From Oribacterium sp. KHPX15 (GTDB lineage: Bacteria > Bacillota > Clostridia > Lachnospirales > Lachnospiraceae), in contig NZ_FNRG01000004.1 of the NCBI RefSeq assembly GCF_900107835.1, positions 1 to 64,000 of the forward strand: 64,000 bases of DNA, in the 5' to 3' direction. Positions 40,274 through 50,364 of this stretch are shown in pieces (within the stretch, counting starts at the first letter, position 1; the number at the start of each line of letters is the position of its first letter). The position numbers and the translations under genes were made by a program. The notes under the pieces were generated by a model. That model did no database searches, was not told where the DNA came from, and saw only the letters and a list, made by a program, of their open reading frames with translations.

Positions 40274-40687
40274 ATCCCATAAGTGAAGCCAGCACGATCG
40301 CTTCAACCGGAATCCCCATCTGTGCAAAGTAAACGGTAAACCGCCAAGCTCCCACTTGACATGATCCTCACTTATTAAGTAACATTTTATTCAGAAAAGA
40401 ACACATTATGTTTCTGCAAAGGATGGAGCGGGCTTCATTTTTACAGGTTTGCAGATGCCTGGAGTCCGTGTAATCCGGTCCATCGTTCCGATGTTAATTC
40501 ATCATTCTTTTCTGTCAGGCGCACTTTGAAATGTGCGCTTTTTTGATATGAGCATATTAACTTTGTTCCAGGATCATTATTTCTTAGATGTATTTTCCGT
40601 ACTGATTTATATTCATTTTGTGCCGATAGAATAACTAGTGATGTGGTTTTTTTATGAACAACATATATTGAATGAAAAGGAGAAAAA
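40274..40687. other. Intergenic region PAP2 / carboxylesterase 2
   Basis: 414 bases with no credible gene. It contains a terminator GCGCAC-TTTGAAAT-GTGCGC followed by TTTTTT (40519-40544) and, beyond it, the likely promoter of the esterase gene. Confidence 0.6.
40519..40544 (+). terminator. Terminator GCGCAC/GTGCGC
   Basis: Short GC stem (40519-40524 with 40533-40538) and six T. It probably ends read-through from the PAP2 gene. Confidence 0.75.
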
Positions 40688-42229
40688 ATGAGTAACTCTA
40701 ATGAAATCAAGTGTAACAACGGTACCTTCATCGGCAAGGAAACAGACGGGCTGATTATCTGGAAGGGCATTCCGTACGCAACTCAGCCGGTAGGGAAGCT
40801 CCGTTGGAAGAAGGCACTGCCTGCCGCAGACGATGACGGCGTATACGACGCGACAAAGCCCGGCCACGTTCCCATCGGACCCTTGAACGACTCAGGGGGA
40901 ACGGCGGAGTTCGGTGAAGACTGCCTCGTACTAAACATTTATTGCAATACCGGCTGTACTGACAACAAAAAGCCTGTCATGGTGTGGATTCACGGAGGCG
41001 GATTCTGCGCCGAATCCCAGGCGTCACCCCTCTATGACCTTACAAACATCGCCAAACAGTGCCCCGACATCCTGTTCGTGTCCATCGACTACCGCCTCGG
41101 CTTCATGGGCTTCATGAACTTCGAGCGTATTCCGGGCGGAGAGAACTTCCGGGAGGCAGGAAACCTCGGTCTGCTTGATCAACTCGAGGCCCTCAGGTGG
41201 GTACAGAAAAACATCGCCGGCTTCGGCGGAGATCCGGACAACGTAACAATTTTCGGAGAGTCAGCAGGCTCTGCAAGCGTAACGTTCCTCCCGATTATCG
41301 AAGGAAGCGAGGGGCTCTTTAAGAGATGCATCGCACAGAGCGCCAACATTGCCTACTGTGACACAATGGAGCACGGTATCCACGTCACTCAGAACTTCCT
41401 GACCGCAACGGGCTGCCAGACTATGGACGAGCTGATGGAACTCACCACCGAGCAGCTTGTAGAAGCCTATCAGAAAGCAGGTGTTATTGACAAGAACTGT
41501 CTTCTCGGATTTGCCAACTTCCCGCTCCTCGACGGTGTCACATTACCCGAGGACCGTGCGGTCATGTACGGTATGTGGGGAGATGAGAAGAGGGCCAAAA
41601 TCGATTTGATGATCGGTTCCAACCTGGACGAAATCAGATACTTCGTTCCCTCCGAAGGCGGTGAAGAAGGCTTTGCAAATACGCTGAGGTGGATTGCTAA
41701 GAGAGATCGCGCGATGCTCAATGACCGTGAGAAGTCTATGTACGATGAGTTCATGGCCACCCTCGCAAACGAAAGAGAAGTGAGCAGGCTGGAGCAGTAC
41801 TGCAACGACATTAACTTCCGCGCCGGCAACACCAATATGGCCATCAGACACTCTGCCACAGGCGGCAACACCTACATGTACTTCGTCAGGAAGCCGGTGA
41901 CAACTCCGGAGCTTGGTGCGATACACGCCTGCGAGATTCCTTACCTTTTCGACACCTGCCTAGAGGACCCTATGGGCAGCGGCAAGATCGTCAGTACCGA
42001 AGACTGCGAGTTCCGCCACGTTGTAAAGGAGATGTGGGTCAACTTCGCCCGGACAGGCAATCCCTCCACCGACAAATACCAGTGGAAGAAGTTCTCCGGA
42101 GACGACCGTCAGACCATGGTCTTTGACGATGTCATCGGCATGCAGAAGGATCTGTTCGGAAAGCGTGAGGATCTGATGATGTCCTGGGCAGAACGCCTTG
42201 GAAACGGGTCATCCAAGAGGGTATGCTGA
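40688..42229 (+). CDS. Type B carboxylesterase 2
   Basis: 513-aa type B carboxylesterase. Oxyanion hole HGGG at 102-105, nucleophile Ser192 in GESAG, family block GGDPDNVTIFGESAG, and histidine in GAIHACEIPYLFDTC. It begins directly with the catalytic domain (EIKCNNGTFIGKETDGLI), without the 30-residue N-terminal extension seen in esterases 1 and 3. Codon third positions are strongly C/G compared with the flanking genes, suggesting later acquisition. Single-gene unit ending in a terminator at 42311. Confidence 0.92.
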   Translation: MSNSNEIKCNNGTFIGKETDGLIIWKGIPYATQPVGKLRWKKALPAADDDGVYDATKPGHVPIGPLNDSGGTAEFGEDCLVLNIYCNTGCTDNKKPVMVWIHGGGFCAESQASPLYDLTNIAKQCPDILFVSIDYRLGFMGFMNFERIPGGENFREAGNLGLLDQLEALRWVQKNIAGFGGDPDNVTIFGESAGSASVTFLPIIEGSEGLFKRCIAQSANIAYCDTMEHGIHVTQNFLTATGCQTMDELMELTTEQLVEAYQKAGVIDKNCLLGFANFPLLDGVTLPEDRAVMYGMWGDEKRAKIDLMIGSNLDEIRYFVPSEGGEEGFANTLRWIAKRDRAMLNDREKSMYDEFMATLANEREVSRLEQYCNDINFRAGNTNMAIRHSATGGNTYMYFVRKPVTTPELGAIHACEIPYLFDTCLEDPMGSGKIVSTEDCEFRHVVKEMWVNFARTGNPSTDKYQWKKFSGDDRQTMVFDDVIGMQKDLFGKREDLMMSWAERLGNGSSKRVC

Positions 42230-42310
42230 AGTAGGATTGTAGCCGGTTCTCAAGTAGAAATCTCAGATATACAGTACGTTTTTACAGACTTTATAGCATC
42301 GAAGTAAACT

Positions 42311-42348
42311 AACCGGCAAGAATTCAAATTCTTGCCGGTTCTCTTTTT
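42311..42348 (+). terminator. Terminator after carboxylesterase 2
   Basis: AACCGGCAAGAATT (42311-42324) with its complement (42327-42340), then CTCTTTTTAA. Confidence 0.9.
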
Positions 42349-42441
42349 AACGGGACAAGAATATAGTAAAATTTAGTAATAAATAGAGTACGTTTTGGTG
42401 GGCAAAAAAATTGGAAATAAACTGATGGAGGGAAAAAACAT

Positions 42442-44238
42442 ATGCATAATTTTTCAGGTAATCTGGTTAGAACGTTGATCCTGACAACTGCGATATCTAC
42501 ACTTTCCGGCTGTTCGCCTAAGAAGTCAGAGCGTCCTCAGGCTGATTCAGAGCCAAAGCCAACTGAGATCGAGCAGACTGAACCGGAGACAAAGGCTTCA
42601 GAGCAGGCGGAAGTGAAGGATAAGGAAAGCCAAGAGACGAAACCGGATAAATCCTCTGAAACAGAATCAAACGATAAGGGCGATACTCACAAAGCATTTT
42701 TAGACTTCGTAAAAAGTGAACTGGCCCCGGCCCAAAGCCTGACAGGAGAATATACAAGAGAGCCCGGAGAGGAGTGGCGATTTGACAGTAAATATCCTTC
42801 GGAGGTGTTCGGAATCTTTGAGTGCAGCATACAGGATTTTGACGGTGATAAAGATGACGAAATGCTTGCAGTCGCACTTGCAGGCGGAGACGGAAATGAG
42901 AGCCTGAACCTGTCAATGTATGAGGCCGGTAAGGATGTCACCATGACGGATCTGTTTGTAGGCACTGATGGAATCCTGTCCTCTGACATGGGCGATACAT
43001 ATGTATTCACATATGAAAATGACGGCAAACCGATGATCGGAATGATGACATATAATTCTGTGTATCCGGGGGCAGACGGAGCATATCTGAGTTTCTATGC
43101 TCTTACCTATGATGGCACAGCGTTTGATGTGGTGAATCATGCAGAGTATGCAGGCTCCAGTTTTGAAGACGATGATTTCGCAAAGCAGGTGCGAAAGAGC
43201 GGCATTAATGTCGAATGGGATGATATACTTTCCGAACACTCCCAAAAGAGCATCCTGGATGCCTGCCACGGCACGCTCATTGCAGAAGTCATAACATCGT
43301 CTGATGATACGGGCTTTGATGAGGACTATAATCCTGCACCGATTAAGGGTGAGATAGAGCTTAAGGCATTTTCCGGAAATGAATTGGTGAAGGATGGAAA
43401 CACATCCGGTAAGAAGAGCAAAGAAAGTGTCACCTGCTTTGATATAGAAGAAGGAAGTGTTGCCAAAACGGAGATCGATCTTGATGGTGACGGCAGCAAA
43501 GAAACCCTCGAGTTCGAGATGGTCGCAAATGAGAGCGAAGGAATCGAAAAGGTTAATGTTGTTGCCGGAAAAGACAGCATTACCATAAAGGACGGTCTTT
43601 ATGGATATGCGGGCGACGGTCTTAAGTGTGCGTGGTTTTCAGCCGACCGCGGACAGTACCTGTATATGCAGTGGGATCTTGATAACGGCTATTCCGGAAC
43701 AAGCGTCTACAGCTACAAAGGAGGAGATTTTACATTTGTTGATGAGTGCGGATGCATATTCTTTACCATGTCCGATCTTAACTATGCGGGTGGGGAATAT
43801 ATGGACGTAAAGCCTTCTGATCCCAATGAATTCTTTGTTGGAAGCTATGAGCAGAAGCTCGGCACACAGTGGACAAGTGCGAGATGCCGTATAGGTTCTG
43901 ACGGAATGCCGGAGCATTTGGACAAATTCAGATACTATAATTTCAATCCCAAATCACCGATAAAGGCAAAATATGACATACCGGCCATGGCTGTGAACGA
44001 TGACGGTGATGAAGTACAGCAGACAGAGATCAAAAAAGGAGACAGGATCATCCTGTTCAGAACTGACAGCGAAAACTTTATAGATGTGTTCGTTGACGGT
44101 AAGGAAGATGTAGCCTTCGGCATATTCCGCATCACCATCGGAGAAGATGAGAACGGCAGATACTGTATTCCGGGAAATTACGGTTTTGAGAGCAATCTGC
44201 TGGTTGATCTTTTTGACGGTCTCAGCTTTCCGGGATAA
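42442..44238 (+). CDS. Secreted lipoprotein with Asp-rich (FG-GAP/dockerin-like) loops
   Basis: 598-aa exported lipoprotein: hydrophobic leader and lipobox LSGC (cysteine near residue 24), then an acidic Lys/Glu/Pro-rich linker to about residue 85. The folded part holds DxDxDxD-type calcium loops, DFDGDKDDE (about 133-141) and DLDGDGSKE (about 350-358), as in FG-GAP/VCBS-type repeats of surface proteins. Function unknown. GGAGGG precedes the ATG. The next gene is another lipoprotein, so the two may form a surface pair. Confidence 0.8.
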   Translation: MHNFSGNLVRTLILTTAISTLSGCSPKKSERPQADSEPKPTEIEQTEPETKASEQAEVKDKESQETKPDKSSETESNDKGDTHKAFLDFVKSELAPAQSLTGEYTREPGEEWRFDSKYPSEVFGIFECSIQDFDGDKDDEMLAVALAGGDGNESLNLSMYEAGKDVTMTDLFVGTDGILSSDMGDTYVFTYENDGKPMIGMMTYNSVYPGADGAYLSFYALTYDGTAFDVVNHAEYAGSSFEDDDFAKQVRKSGINVEWDDILSEHSQKSILDACHGTLIAEVITSSDDTGFDEDYNPAPIKGEIELKAFSGNELVKDGNTSGKKSKESVTCFDIEEGSVAKTEIDLDGDGSKETLEFEMVANESEGIEKVNVVAGKDSITIKDGLYGYAGDGLKCAWFSADRGQYLYMQWDLDNGYSGTSVYSYKGGDFTFVDECGCIFFTMSDLNYAGGEYMDVKPSDPNEFFVGSYEQKLGTQWTSARCRIGSDGMPEHLDKFRYYNFNPKSPIKAKYDIPAMAVNDDGDEVQQTEIKKGDRIILFRTDSENFIDVFVDGKEDVAFGIFRITIGEDENGRYCIPGNYGFESNLLVDLFDGLSFPG

Positions 44239-44348
44239 CCGGATTGGTTTGACACATTAGTTTGATGGATAACGGGATGAGACGGCATCTGAAGCCGGTC
44301 ATCATCCAGGCCAACCTGATTCCGAATATTGAAAAGGAAAACATTCAT

Positions 44349-45395
44349 ATGAAGAAACCATTAACTAAAAATCATATACCGGGACTGACAGCGATAGCTA
44401 TCATATCCCTCGTGCTTGCATCCTCCGTTCTCTGCGCGTGCACCTCATCTGAGACGCCGGAGACCCCCGGGGCAACCGATGAACCCGTGGAGGGCGGTAC
44501 CATAACCGACAAAGCGGATCCGAATGCACCAAAGGAGATCAAATCGGATAACATTGTGAGTTTCTATACAAATATATCTCTTCCCGACAGATGGAAGGGT
44601 GACCGGGATGAAAGGGGAGCACATGACTTTAAATTTGAGGTAAAACAGGATAATGGAAACGTACTGACAGCATACGAGCATGTTTCCGGTGTAAGTCTCC
44701 CTGCCGATGATGAACTTATGAAGTCTCTTCAAAAAGTCATAAAAGATCATGACCTGGTGTCAAGAAACGGACGGTACCGGATAACTGCAGGCATAGATCC
44801 AGAGTACGGAAGCCCATGCGAGTTTACCGCCATATACGATACCGGCGAGAAGCTTACCTTTACCATCGACAACGAGCCGTACTCAGAATGGGAGTGCGAT
44901 ATATATGATGTATTTGCAAAATGGTTTTCCGATAATGGAATCGATTCGCTGTATCCCGATAAATATACTGCAACGGCAAAGCGCTTCAGCATCACTGTAA
45001 TTGAAGACGGAGAGGAAGTGTGTGATTTTTCCACTGCACTAAAGAATCAGGACGGTGAATACGTTTATACGCTTCCGGATGATTATTATGCTGGTCTGAC
45101 AGCCATTCTTTCGAAATACGATCTTACACTAAAGTACGATTACAGTAGATTCAACTACAGCTCCGGAGTATATGACAATCACGAAAACGGATATTTCGGT
45201 TTCGGGGAGGCCAAACCTGATTACACAGAATCCGACTCGGATAATAATTATGTGGATATATATGTTGAATATGATGACGGTGACCGCTTAAGCATTGAAA
45301 CAAAAAAGAAGAGCGAGATAGCAGCGATGCAGCCGATGCTGGATGAACTTATCGGCTACCACAGCGGGATATCCCGTACAGACAACAAAGGTTAA
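44349..45395 (+). CDS. Lipoprotein of unknown function
   Basis: 348 aa from the ATG at 44349: KKPLTKNHIPG, hydrophobic core LTAIAIISLVLASSVL and lipobox LCAC. The frame is open back to 44262, but those residues would put 29 polar residues before the signal peptide; the later ATG gives a standard lipoprotein signal. The mature part is acidic and mostly beta-rich (repeated dipeptides such as DNGNVLTAYEHV, GEKLTFTIDNEPYSEWECDI). No family recognised. It is 110 bases after the preceding lipoprotein gene. Confidence 0.75.
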   Translation: MKKPLTKNHIPGLTAIAIISLVLASSVLCACTSSETPETPGATDEPVEGGTITDKADPNAPKEIKSDNIVSFYTNISLPDRWKGDRDERGAHDFKFEVKQDNGNVLTAYEHVSGVSLPADDELMKSLQKVIKDHDLVSRNGRYRITAGIDPEYGSPCEFTAIYDTGEKLTFTIDNEPYSEWECDIYDVFAKWFSDNGIDSLYPDKYTATAKRFSITVIEDGEEVCDFSTALKNQDGEYVYTLPDDYYAGLTAILSKYDLTLKYDYSRFNYSSGVYDNHENGYFGFGEAKPDYTESDSDNNYVDIYVEYDDGDRLSIETKKKSEIAAMQPMLDELIGYHSGISRTDNKG

Positions 45396-45416
45396 AAGTA
45401 ATTATTGCAAAGTACT

Positions 45417-46889
45417 ATGAACGAAGAAGGAACTAAGAAACAAGATAACCCTTCCAACGAAGAAGTAAGAACCAACAAACAAGAGAACCCTTCCGATGAA
45501 GAAGTAAGAACCAACAAACAAAAGAGCTCATCCTCCGGAAGGAATGAAAAAAATGAATTATTTGAGACCATGGAGCCGGGAAAAGCATTGGCTTTGATGG
45601 CGCTGCCTACGGTTGCAAGTCAGATGATCATCCTGATCTACAATCTGGCGGATACATGGTTTATAGGGCGGACTAACAATCCCTACATGATAGGAGCGTC
45701 CTCACTGGGACTTTCCATATATCTGGCTGAAGTTGCTCTGGCCAATGTCTTCGGCACCGGTGGAGGAAGCCTCATGGTGAGGCTTGCAGGAGAACAGAAA
45801 CCGGAGGACGCAAGGAAAGTCGCATCCTACAGTCTGGCAATGTCTGCAGTTACTGCGTTTGCATTTTCCCTGATTGTTTTTCTGTTTTTGGATCCTATCC
45901 TTTTGCTTTTAGGCGCAAGTGAGAATACCCTGACCTACGGCAGACAGTATGTGTTCATGACCACGGTTATCGGCGGAATACCCACTGTGCTTTCAATGTG
46001 TATGCCGCAGCTCCTTCGTAATTCCGGATATGCAAAGGAAGCCGGAATAGGAGTGGGTATGGGAAGCTTTTTGAATGTTTACCTGGATCCGCTTTTCATG
46101 TTCGTCCTTTTTCCGAAGGGATGGGAGGTTATAGGTGCCGGAGTTGCCACCATGCTTTCCAATGTTGTTTCCATGATATATTTCATCATAGTTTTCCGGG
46201 AACTCAGAGATAAAACTGTTTTGAGCCTTCCCCGCAGGATAGAGCGTATCACTCCGGATCAAAAACAGTCTTTGTATATGGTAGGAATCCCTGCAGCTTT
46301 TGCGATTTTCCTTTTTGACCTTGTTGCCATGGTCACAAACAGAATAACTGTAACATACGGCGACATACCTTTGGCTGCCATGGGTATAGTGACGAAGCTT
46401 GAAAGAATACCCGTAAACATTGGCCTGGGAGTCTGCCTCGGTATGGTTCCGCTGGTTGCGTACAATTACGGATCCGGAAATAAGGAAAGAATGGGAAAGA
46501 TAAGCTCACTGTCAAGGACAGTGGTGGTAAGTTTTTCAATGATATGTGTTGCGCTGTTCCTTATATTTGCAGAGAAGATAGTGGGGTCCTTCATTTCCAA
46601 CGAAGAGACTATTCAATGGGGATGCCGCTTTCTGCGAGGCAGATGCATTGCCCTTCCCTTTATGATGCTGGGATACCAGGCTGTGAACTATATGAATGCC
46701 ATCGGTAAAGGAAAGGTATCTTTTTTGCTCGCGATCATAAGACATATCGTACTGATCATACCTCTTACGATGATCATGAATCACCTGTGGGGGATCAACG
46801 GTCTCATCTGGTCCCTTGTTGTATCAGATGTGCTTAATACGATGATCAGGTGGTTTATACTCAGAAGCAACTGGTGCAAAAATATGTAA
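45417..46889 (+). CDS. MATE-family multidrug/metabolite efflux transporter
   Basis: 490-aa protein with 12 predicted membrane helices of the MATE family (NorM/DinF superfamily): LALPTVASQMIILIYNLADT at the first helix and the repeated half-motif ATMLSNVVSMI / LGVCLGMVPLVAYNYGSG. It exports cationic or drug-like compounds with Na+ or H+. An unusual hydrophilic N-terminal extension of about 50 residues holds a 13-residue tandem repeat (NPSNEEVRTNKQE / NPSDEEVRTNKQK). The ATG at 45417 has no good ribosome site; a later start (Met near 45571) would remove the repeat and cannot be excluded. Confidence 0.9.
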   Translation: MNEEGTKKQDNPSNEEVRTNKQENPSDEEVRTNKQKSSSSGRNEKNELFETMEPGKALALMALPTVASQMIILIYNLADTWFIGRTNNPYMIGASSLGLSIYLAEVALANVFGTGGGSLMVRLAGEQKPEDARKVASYSLAMSAVTAFAFSLIVFLFLDPILLLLGASENTLTYGRQYVFMTTVIGGIPTVLSMCMPQLLRNSGYAKEAGIGVGMGSFLNVYLDPLFMFVLFPKGWEVIGAGVATMLSNVVSMIYFIIVFRELRDKTVLSLPRRIERITPDQKQSLYMVGIPAAFAIFLFDLVAMVTNRITVTYGDIPLAAMGIVTKLERIPVNIGLGVCLGMVPLVAYNYGSGNKERMGKISSLSRTVVVSFSMICVALFLIFAEKIVGSFISNEETIQWGCRFLRGRCIALPFMMLGYQAVNYMNAIGKGKVSFLLAIIRHIVLIIPLTMIMNHLWGINGLIWSLVVSDVLNTMIRWFILRSNWCKNM

Positions 46890-46896
46890 AACAGAT

Positions 46897-46935
46897 ATCC
46901 CTGCAAACCGTTACACGGTTTGCAGGGATTTTTTT
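46897..46935. terminator. Terminator between MATE gene and C11 protease
   Basis: ATCCCTGCAAACCG (46897-46910) with its complement (46916-46929) and seven T. It serves the + strand transporter and probably the convergent protease gene. Confidence 0.92.
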
Positions 46936-46970
46936 CATCAGCTGCGTATAATCATCTTTGAACCGCTTTC

Positions 46971-49052
46971 TTAACTAGTCTTAACAGGAGGATCAAATAC
47001 TGCCTTGCTGCCGTCCCAGGTGAAGTTTACAAACTCTGTAGTATAGGTTCTGTCCAGCATGTCATTGATGGAATAACGCATTCTGTAGTTTCCTGCCGGA
47101 AGTACAGTATCCTTAACGTCGATGTCAAAGTCCAGTGTCATCGGAGCATTGTATCTCATGTCACCGATCTTGTTCAGATAATTGCTGTATATAGGAGTAC
47201 ATACTTCCATTTGTAATCCTGCAAGATCAAGTATGGAATAAGTATTTCTGTCCGAGAGGCCGGTTGAAGAATCGTAACCGTCCCAAAGACCTGCAAACTG
47301 GTATAGTACTACATGATCTTCATCTTCATCTGCTTCAGTTTCTTCTTCAATCTGATTTGACAGACCTTCCGGATATTCTGCCTGGATTCTGAGCTTCATA
47401 AGCTTGTTGGGATTGATTTCAGGAAGTCGTACTGTTGCCTGCATGAGTACAGTATGTCCCTGAACGTCCTTGGTGGTCACATGCAGGAACTGGTCATTGA
47501 TTGCCGGCCATTTTCCTGTGAAATCTGCGGTATATGTAAGGTCGTTGTCGTTATAGCTGAGCAGCTTCACGTCCTCACTCTGTCCGAGATCATGCCACTC
47601 CTGGTATTCTTCATCAAAGCTCTGGATTTCGTAGCATATGGATCCTCCGCTATCGATACCGGAATTGATGTGAACAAGGTGCTGGCTGTTATCATTATTA
47701 TTTTCAGTTTCAAATTTCACTGTATAAAGTTCCGGCTTAAGCTGAGGTATCTCACCTGTAACTTCACAAGCCCATTCCGGAGCATCCCACTTCAGACTTA
47801 CAGCATCAAGGAATGCCAGCTGCCATGGATTCTTACAGGTTCTTGCAAAACGATCCAGTTTATCGGTTGTACCGTTGTAGGTTATAAATGCAGATAAGCC
47901 GTGAGCATATGGATGGTAGGATCCGCGTACACGGGTCAATACCGCAGCATCCACTGCATTCTCCAGCTTCTTAACAGTATTCTTTGAAATACCGCCCTTT
48001 TGTCCTCTGCGTGCCAGATCATAGATATCCCACATATTACGTTCCTGATATCTGTCGGTCTTGCTTACAGCATTAAGATACTGTCCGAAGGCAACGGGAT
48101 CCGGAACCAGGGAAACAACTTCCTTCATATATGATTCAAAAGCTTCTGCTACAGGAGCTATCTTACTCAGATCTATGACAGAGAAGGTAAGACCCTTCAG
48201 ACTTCCGTCATCGCCTTTTTCGGCGTACATGATTTCAGTTGAATTACATATGTTGGAGCCAAGACGCGGAGCGTCACTCTCAGGTTCGTCATAGAGAGAC
48301 TGGAGCCACTCTTCGTAATTGCTGCCGTATCCCGGAAGCACTTCTTCCGATGCGATCAGATAGTCTGCGTAAGGCTGAATTGCCTGAGCTGTCTCAAGGG
48401 AAGCCATAAGACAGGCATCTGTCATGAAAAGATCAAGATGAACACCGGATTTCTTAAGCGCTCTTTCGAGACCTTCCAGGCTCATGATGGCTTTGTCATG
48501 TAATTCATCAACCACAAGACCTGTTGAGCTTCCGCCGCCATGATCCCAGATGATGAGAAGGTGCTTCTTTGCAGGGAAGTTCTTTTCACCCCAGGTGATA
48601 AAGTCTGACAAGGTTGTGTATTTCGCCATGGAGGCATTATCCAGTTCCTCTTCAAGGTTGAAACCACCTTCACCATAGCTCCAGCGCTGCAATTTATCTG
48701 TGGCAATGTCTATGCCTACAGTTTCCTTTGCGTGCCATTTCTTTGTGCCGCCTGTCTGAATCAGGACATTGACACTATCGTTCGGAATAGTATTTTTGAT
48801 CATTTCCAGGTTTGTGGTGGCCATTTCGCCCTCGGATTCAAGATCGGTTCCGCAGAGGTAAACCATTACGTCCCACTCAGCCTGAGCTCTGGAAATTTCA
48901 CTTGGTGATGCCTTTTCCTGAGTGGCATCGGTTTCTTCTGTCTGAGTCGTTTCGTTCTTTTTCTCATTGGCTGCATATGCCAAAGGCAGTGTCAGACTGC
49001 TTATGATGCACAGCGATAATATGAGACTTAGGATTTTTGAAATTCGTTTCAT
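46971..49052 (-). CDS. Secreted clostripain-family (C11) cysteine protease
   Basis: 693-aa exported protein. Signal peptide MKRISKILSLILSLCIISSL with cleavage after AYA-A (about residue 28), then a Thr/Glu linker. Peptidase C11 core: WDVMVYLCGTDLES (about 60-74), catalytic His171 in IIWDHGGG and Cys214 in MTDACLMAS. The region after about residue 430 is a beta-rich extension of unknown role. Relatives cleave after Arg/Lys and are calcium-activated. GAAAGGAGC lies ahead of the ATG on the - strand. It forms a single-gene unit with its promoter in 49053-49250. Confidence 0.9.
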   Translation of the reverse strand: MKRISKILSLILSLCIISSLTLPLAYAANEKKNETTQTEETDATQEKASPSEISRAQAEWDVMVYLCGTDLESEGEMATTNLEMIKNTIPNDSVNVLIQTGGTKKWHAKETVGIDIATDKLQRWSYGEGGFNLEEELDNASMAKYTTLSDFITWGEKNFPAKKHLLIIWDHGGGSSTGLVVDELHDKAIMSLEGLERALKKSGVHLDLFMTDACLMASLETAQAIQPYADYLIASEEVLPGYGSNYEEWLQSLYDEPESDAPRLGSNICNSTEIMYAEKGDDGSLKGLTFSVIDLSKIAPVAEAFESYMKEVVSLVPDPVAFGQYLNAVSKTDRYQERNMWDIYDLARRGQKGGISKNTVKKLENAVDAAVLTRVRGSYHPYAHGLSAFITYNGTTDKLDRFARTCKNPWQLAFLDAVSLKWDAPEWACEVTGEIPQLKPELYTVKFETENNNDNSQHLVHINSGIDSGGSICYEIQSFDEEYQEWHDLGQSEDVKLLSYNDNDLTYTADFTGKWPAINDQFLHVTTKDVQGHTVLMQATVRLPEINPNKLMKLRIQAEYPEGLSNQIEEETEADEDEDHVVLYQFAGLWDGYDSSTGLSDRNTYSILDLAGLQMEVCTPIYSNYLNKIGDMRYNAPMTLDFDIDVKDTVLPAGNYRMRYSINDMLDRTYTTEFVNFTWDGSKAVFDPPVKTS

Positions 49053-49459
49053 TTACGCTCCTTTCATGTGAAAAAAATCACCTGACACGATGTCATAACT
49101 TCTGCGTAATTTTTCCACGTATATGAAAGATATTTCGACAAGCTCAGATGGATTTATAACAGAATGATGTCTTATTTATAACTTTTTTATTACAACGGCA
49201 ATTCTTGTTCTTATACTTATTTTTTTGTTGCCATGAGATCATATTGTGCGAAATTACCAAAATCACATCTACAAAATTGTATAACTGTACAGATATACAA
49301 ACACAGCGTCATTTGTTAAACTAGCTATCGTGAATTGTGACTGGTAAGGCAGGCAAGGCTCACGCAGATGATACTGACTGTAGATGATTCGGTATTTTTG
49401 TATGCGTATGCCCTGTCTTTTTTTGTCTCTGTATTTCCTGTTTTGACGGAGGTTCTTTT
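49053..49459. other. Intergenic region: C11 protease promoter and licT leader
   Basis: 407 bases between divergent genes. The left part is AT-rich and should hold the protease promoter; the right part carries the RAT and terminator of the antiterminator gene. No ORF. Confidence 0.7.
49332..49427 (+). promoter_or_regulatory. RAT antiterminator site and terminator before licT
   Basis: GAATTGTGACTGGTAAGGCA then GGCAAGGCT matches the ribonucleic antiterminator consensus bound by BglG/LicT-type proteins. It overlaps the left arm of a terminator whose right arm is GCGTATGCCCTGTC followed by seven T at about 49418-49426. LicT bound to RAT would allow its own synthesis. Confidence 0.75.
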
Positions 49460-50308
49460 GTGAAAGTAGTTAAAGCACTTAATAATAATATGGTGCTGGT
49501 CCGTGATGAGAATGGGAATGAGTCAATCTGTCAGGGAAAGGGTATCGGGTTTCAGAAAAAAACCGGTGACTGCCTGGAAGAAGACAAGATTGAACGTCGT
49601 TTTATCCCGGAAAATGCTTCGGAAAGCCGTCACTTTCAGGAACTTTTCATGGAAATCCCCGATGAGTACTGGGAGATTGCTGAAGATGTTCTTGAATACG
49701 CAAGAAAAGAGTGTAATATCTATGTCTCAGACAGGATCATACTTCCCCTTTGCGATCACATGGCAGGAAGCATTGAAAGAAGCCGTCAGAATATCTCTCT
49801 AGATAATCCTATGTTATGGGATATCAAACGTATCTACCCGTCAGAATTCAGGATCGGTAAATATGCTCTTAAGGTTTTGAAAGACCGGTTCGGGGCGGAT
49901 ATGACTGAAGACGAGGCAGCATTTATAGCCTATCATTTCGTAAATGCTGAGCTTTCCACCAGATCCATAGTTTCACCTGATGAAGTTTCAAAACTCATCG
50001 GAAGCGTTGTGGACATCGTGCAGCAATCCTTTCAGACTCAGCTTGATGAAGAGGAGTGGAACTACCAGAGATTTCTCACTCATCTCAAGTTTTTTGCAAA
50101 GCGTATCCTTTCCCAGGAATGCTATGAAAATACGGAAGATGACGACATTTTTACAGAGCTTTCAGGACGATTTGTCCATGTAAAGAACTGCGTGGACAGA
50201 ATAGCAGATTATATTCTGATCGAATATCACTATGATATAAGCTCTGATGAAAGACTTTATCTATTGATCCATATAGAGCGTGTCACACGCCGGATCAGAT
50301 CAAAATAA
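49460..50308 (+). CDS. licT: BglG/LicT-family transcription antiterminator
   Basis: 282 aa. The N-terminal CAT RNA-binding domain (MKVVKALNNNMVLVRDENGN ... GKGIGFQKK, residues 1-55) is followed by PRD1 (about 70-165) and PRD2 (about 175-280), each with the conserved histidines phosphorylated by the PTS (GDH-like LPLCDHMAGSIER; FIAYHFVNAE; LLIHIERV). When beta-glucoside is present it dimerises, binds RAT and prevents termination. GTG start after ACGGAGG. RAT/terminator pairs stand both ahead of this gene and ahead of the PTS gene. Confidence 0.93.
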   Translation: MKVVKALNNNMVLVRDENGNESICQGKGIGFQKKTGDCLEEDKIERRFIPENASESRHFQELFMEIPDEYWEIAEDVLEYARKECNIYVSDRIILPLCDHMAGSIERSRQNISLDNPMLWDIKRIYPSEFRIGKYALKVLKDRFGADMTEDEAAFIAYHFVNAELSTRSIVSPDEVSKLIGSVVDIVQQSFQTQLDEEEWNYQRFLTHLKFFAKRILSQECYENTEDDDIFTELSGRFVHVKNCVDRIADYILIEYHYDISSDERLYLLIHIERVTRRIRSK

Positions 50309-50364
50309 ATACAGAAAACGAATGCTGCCAGGCAGCATACATTCGATATATGCAGTCAATTACA

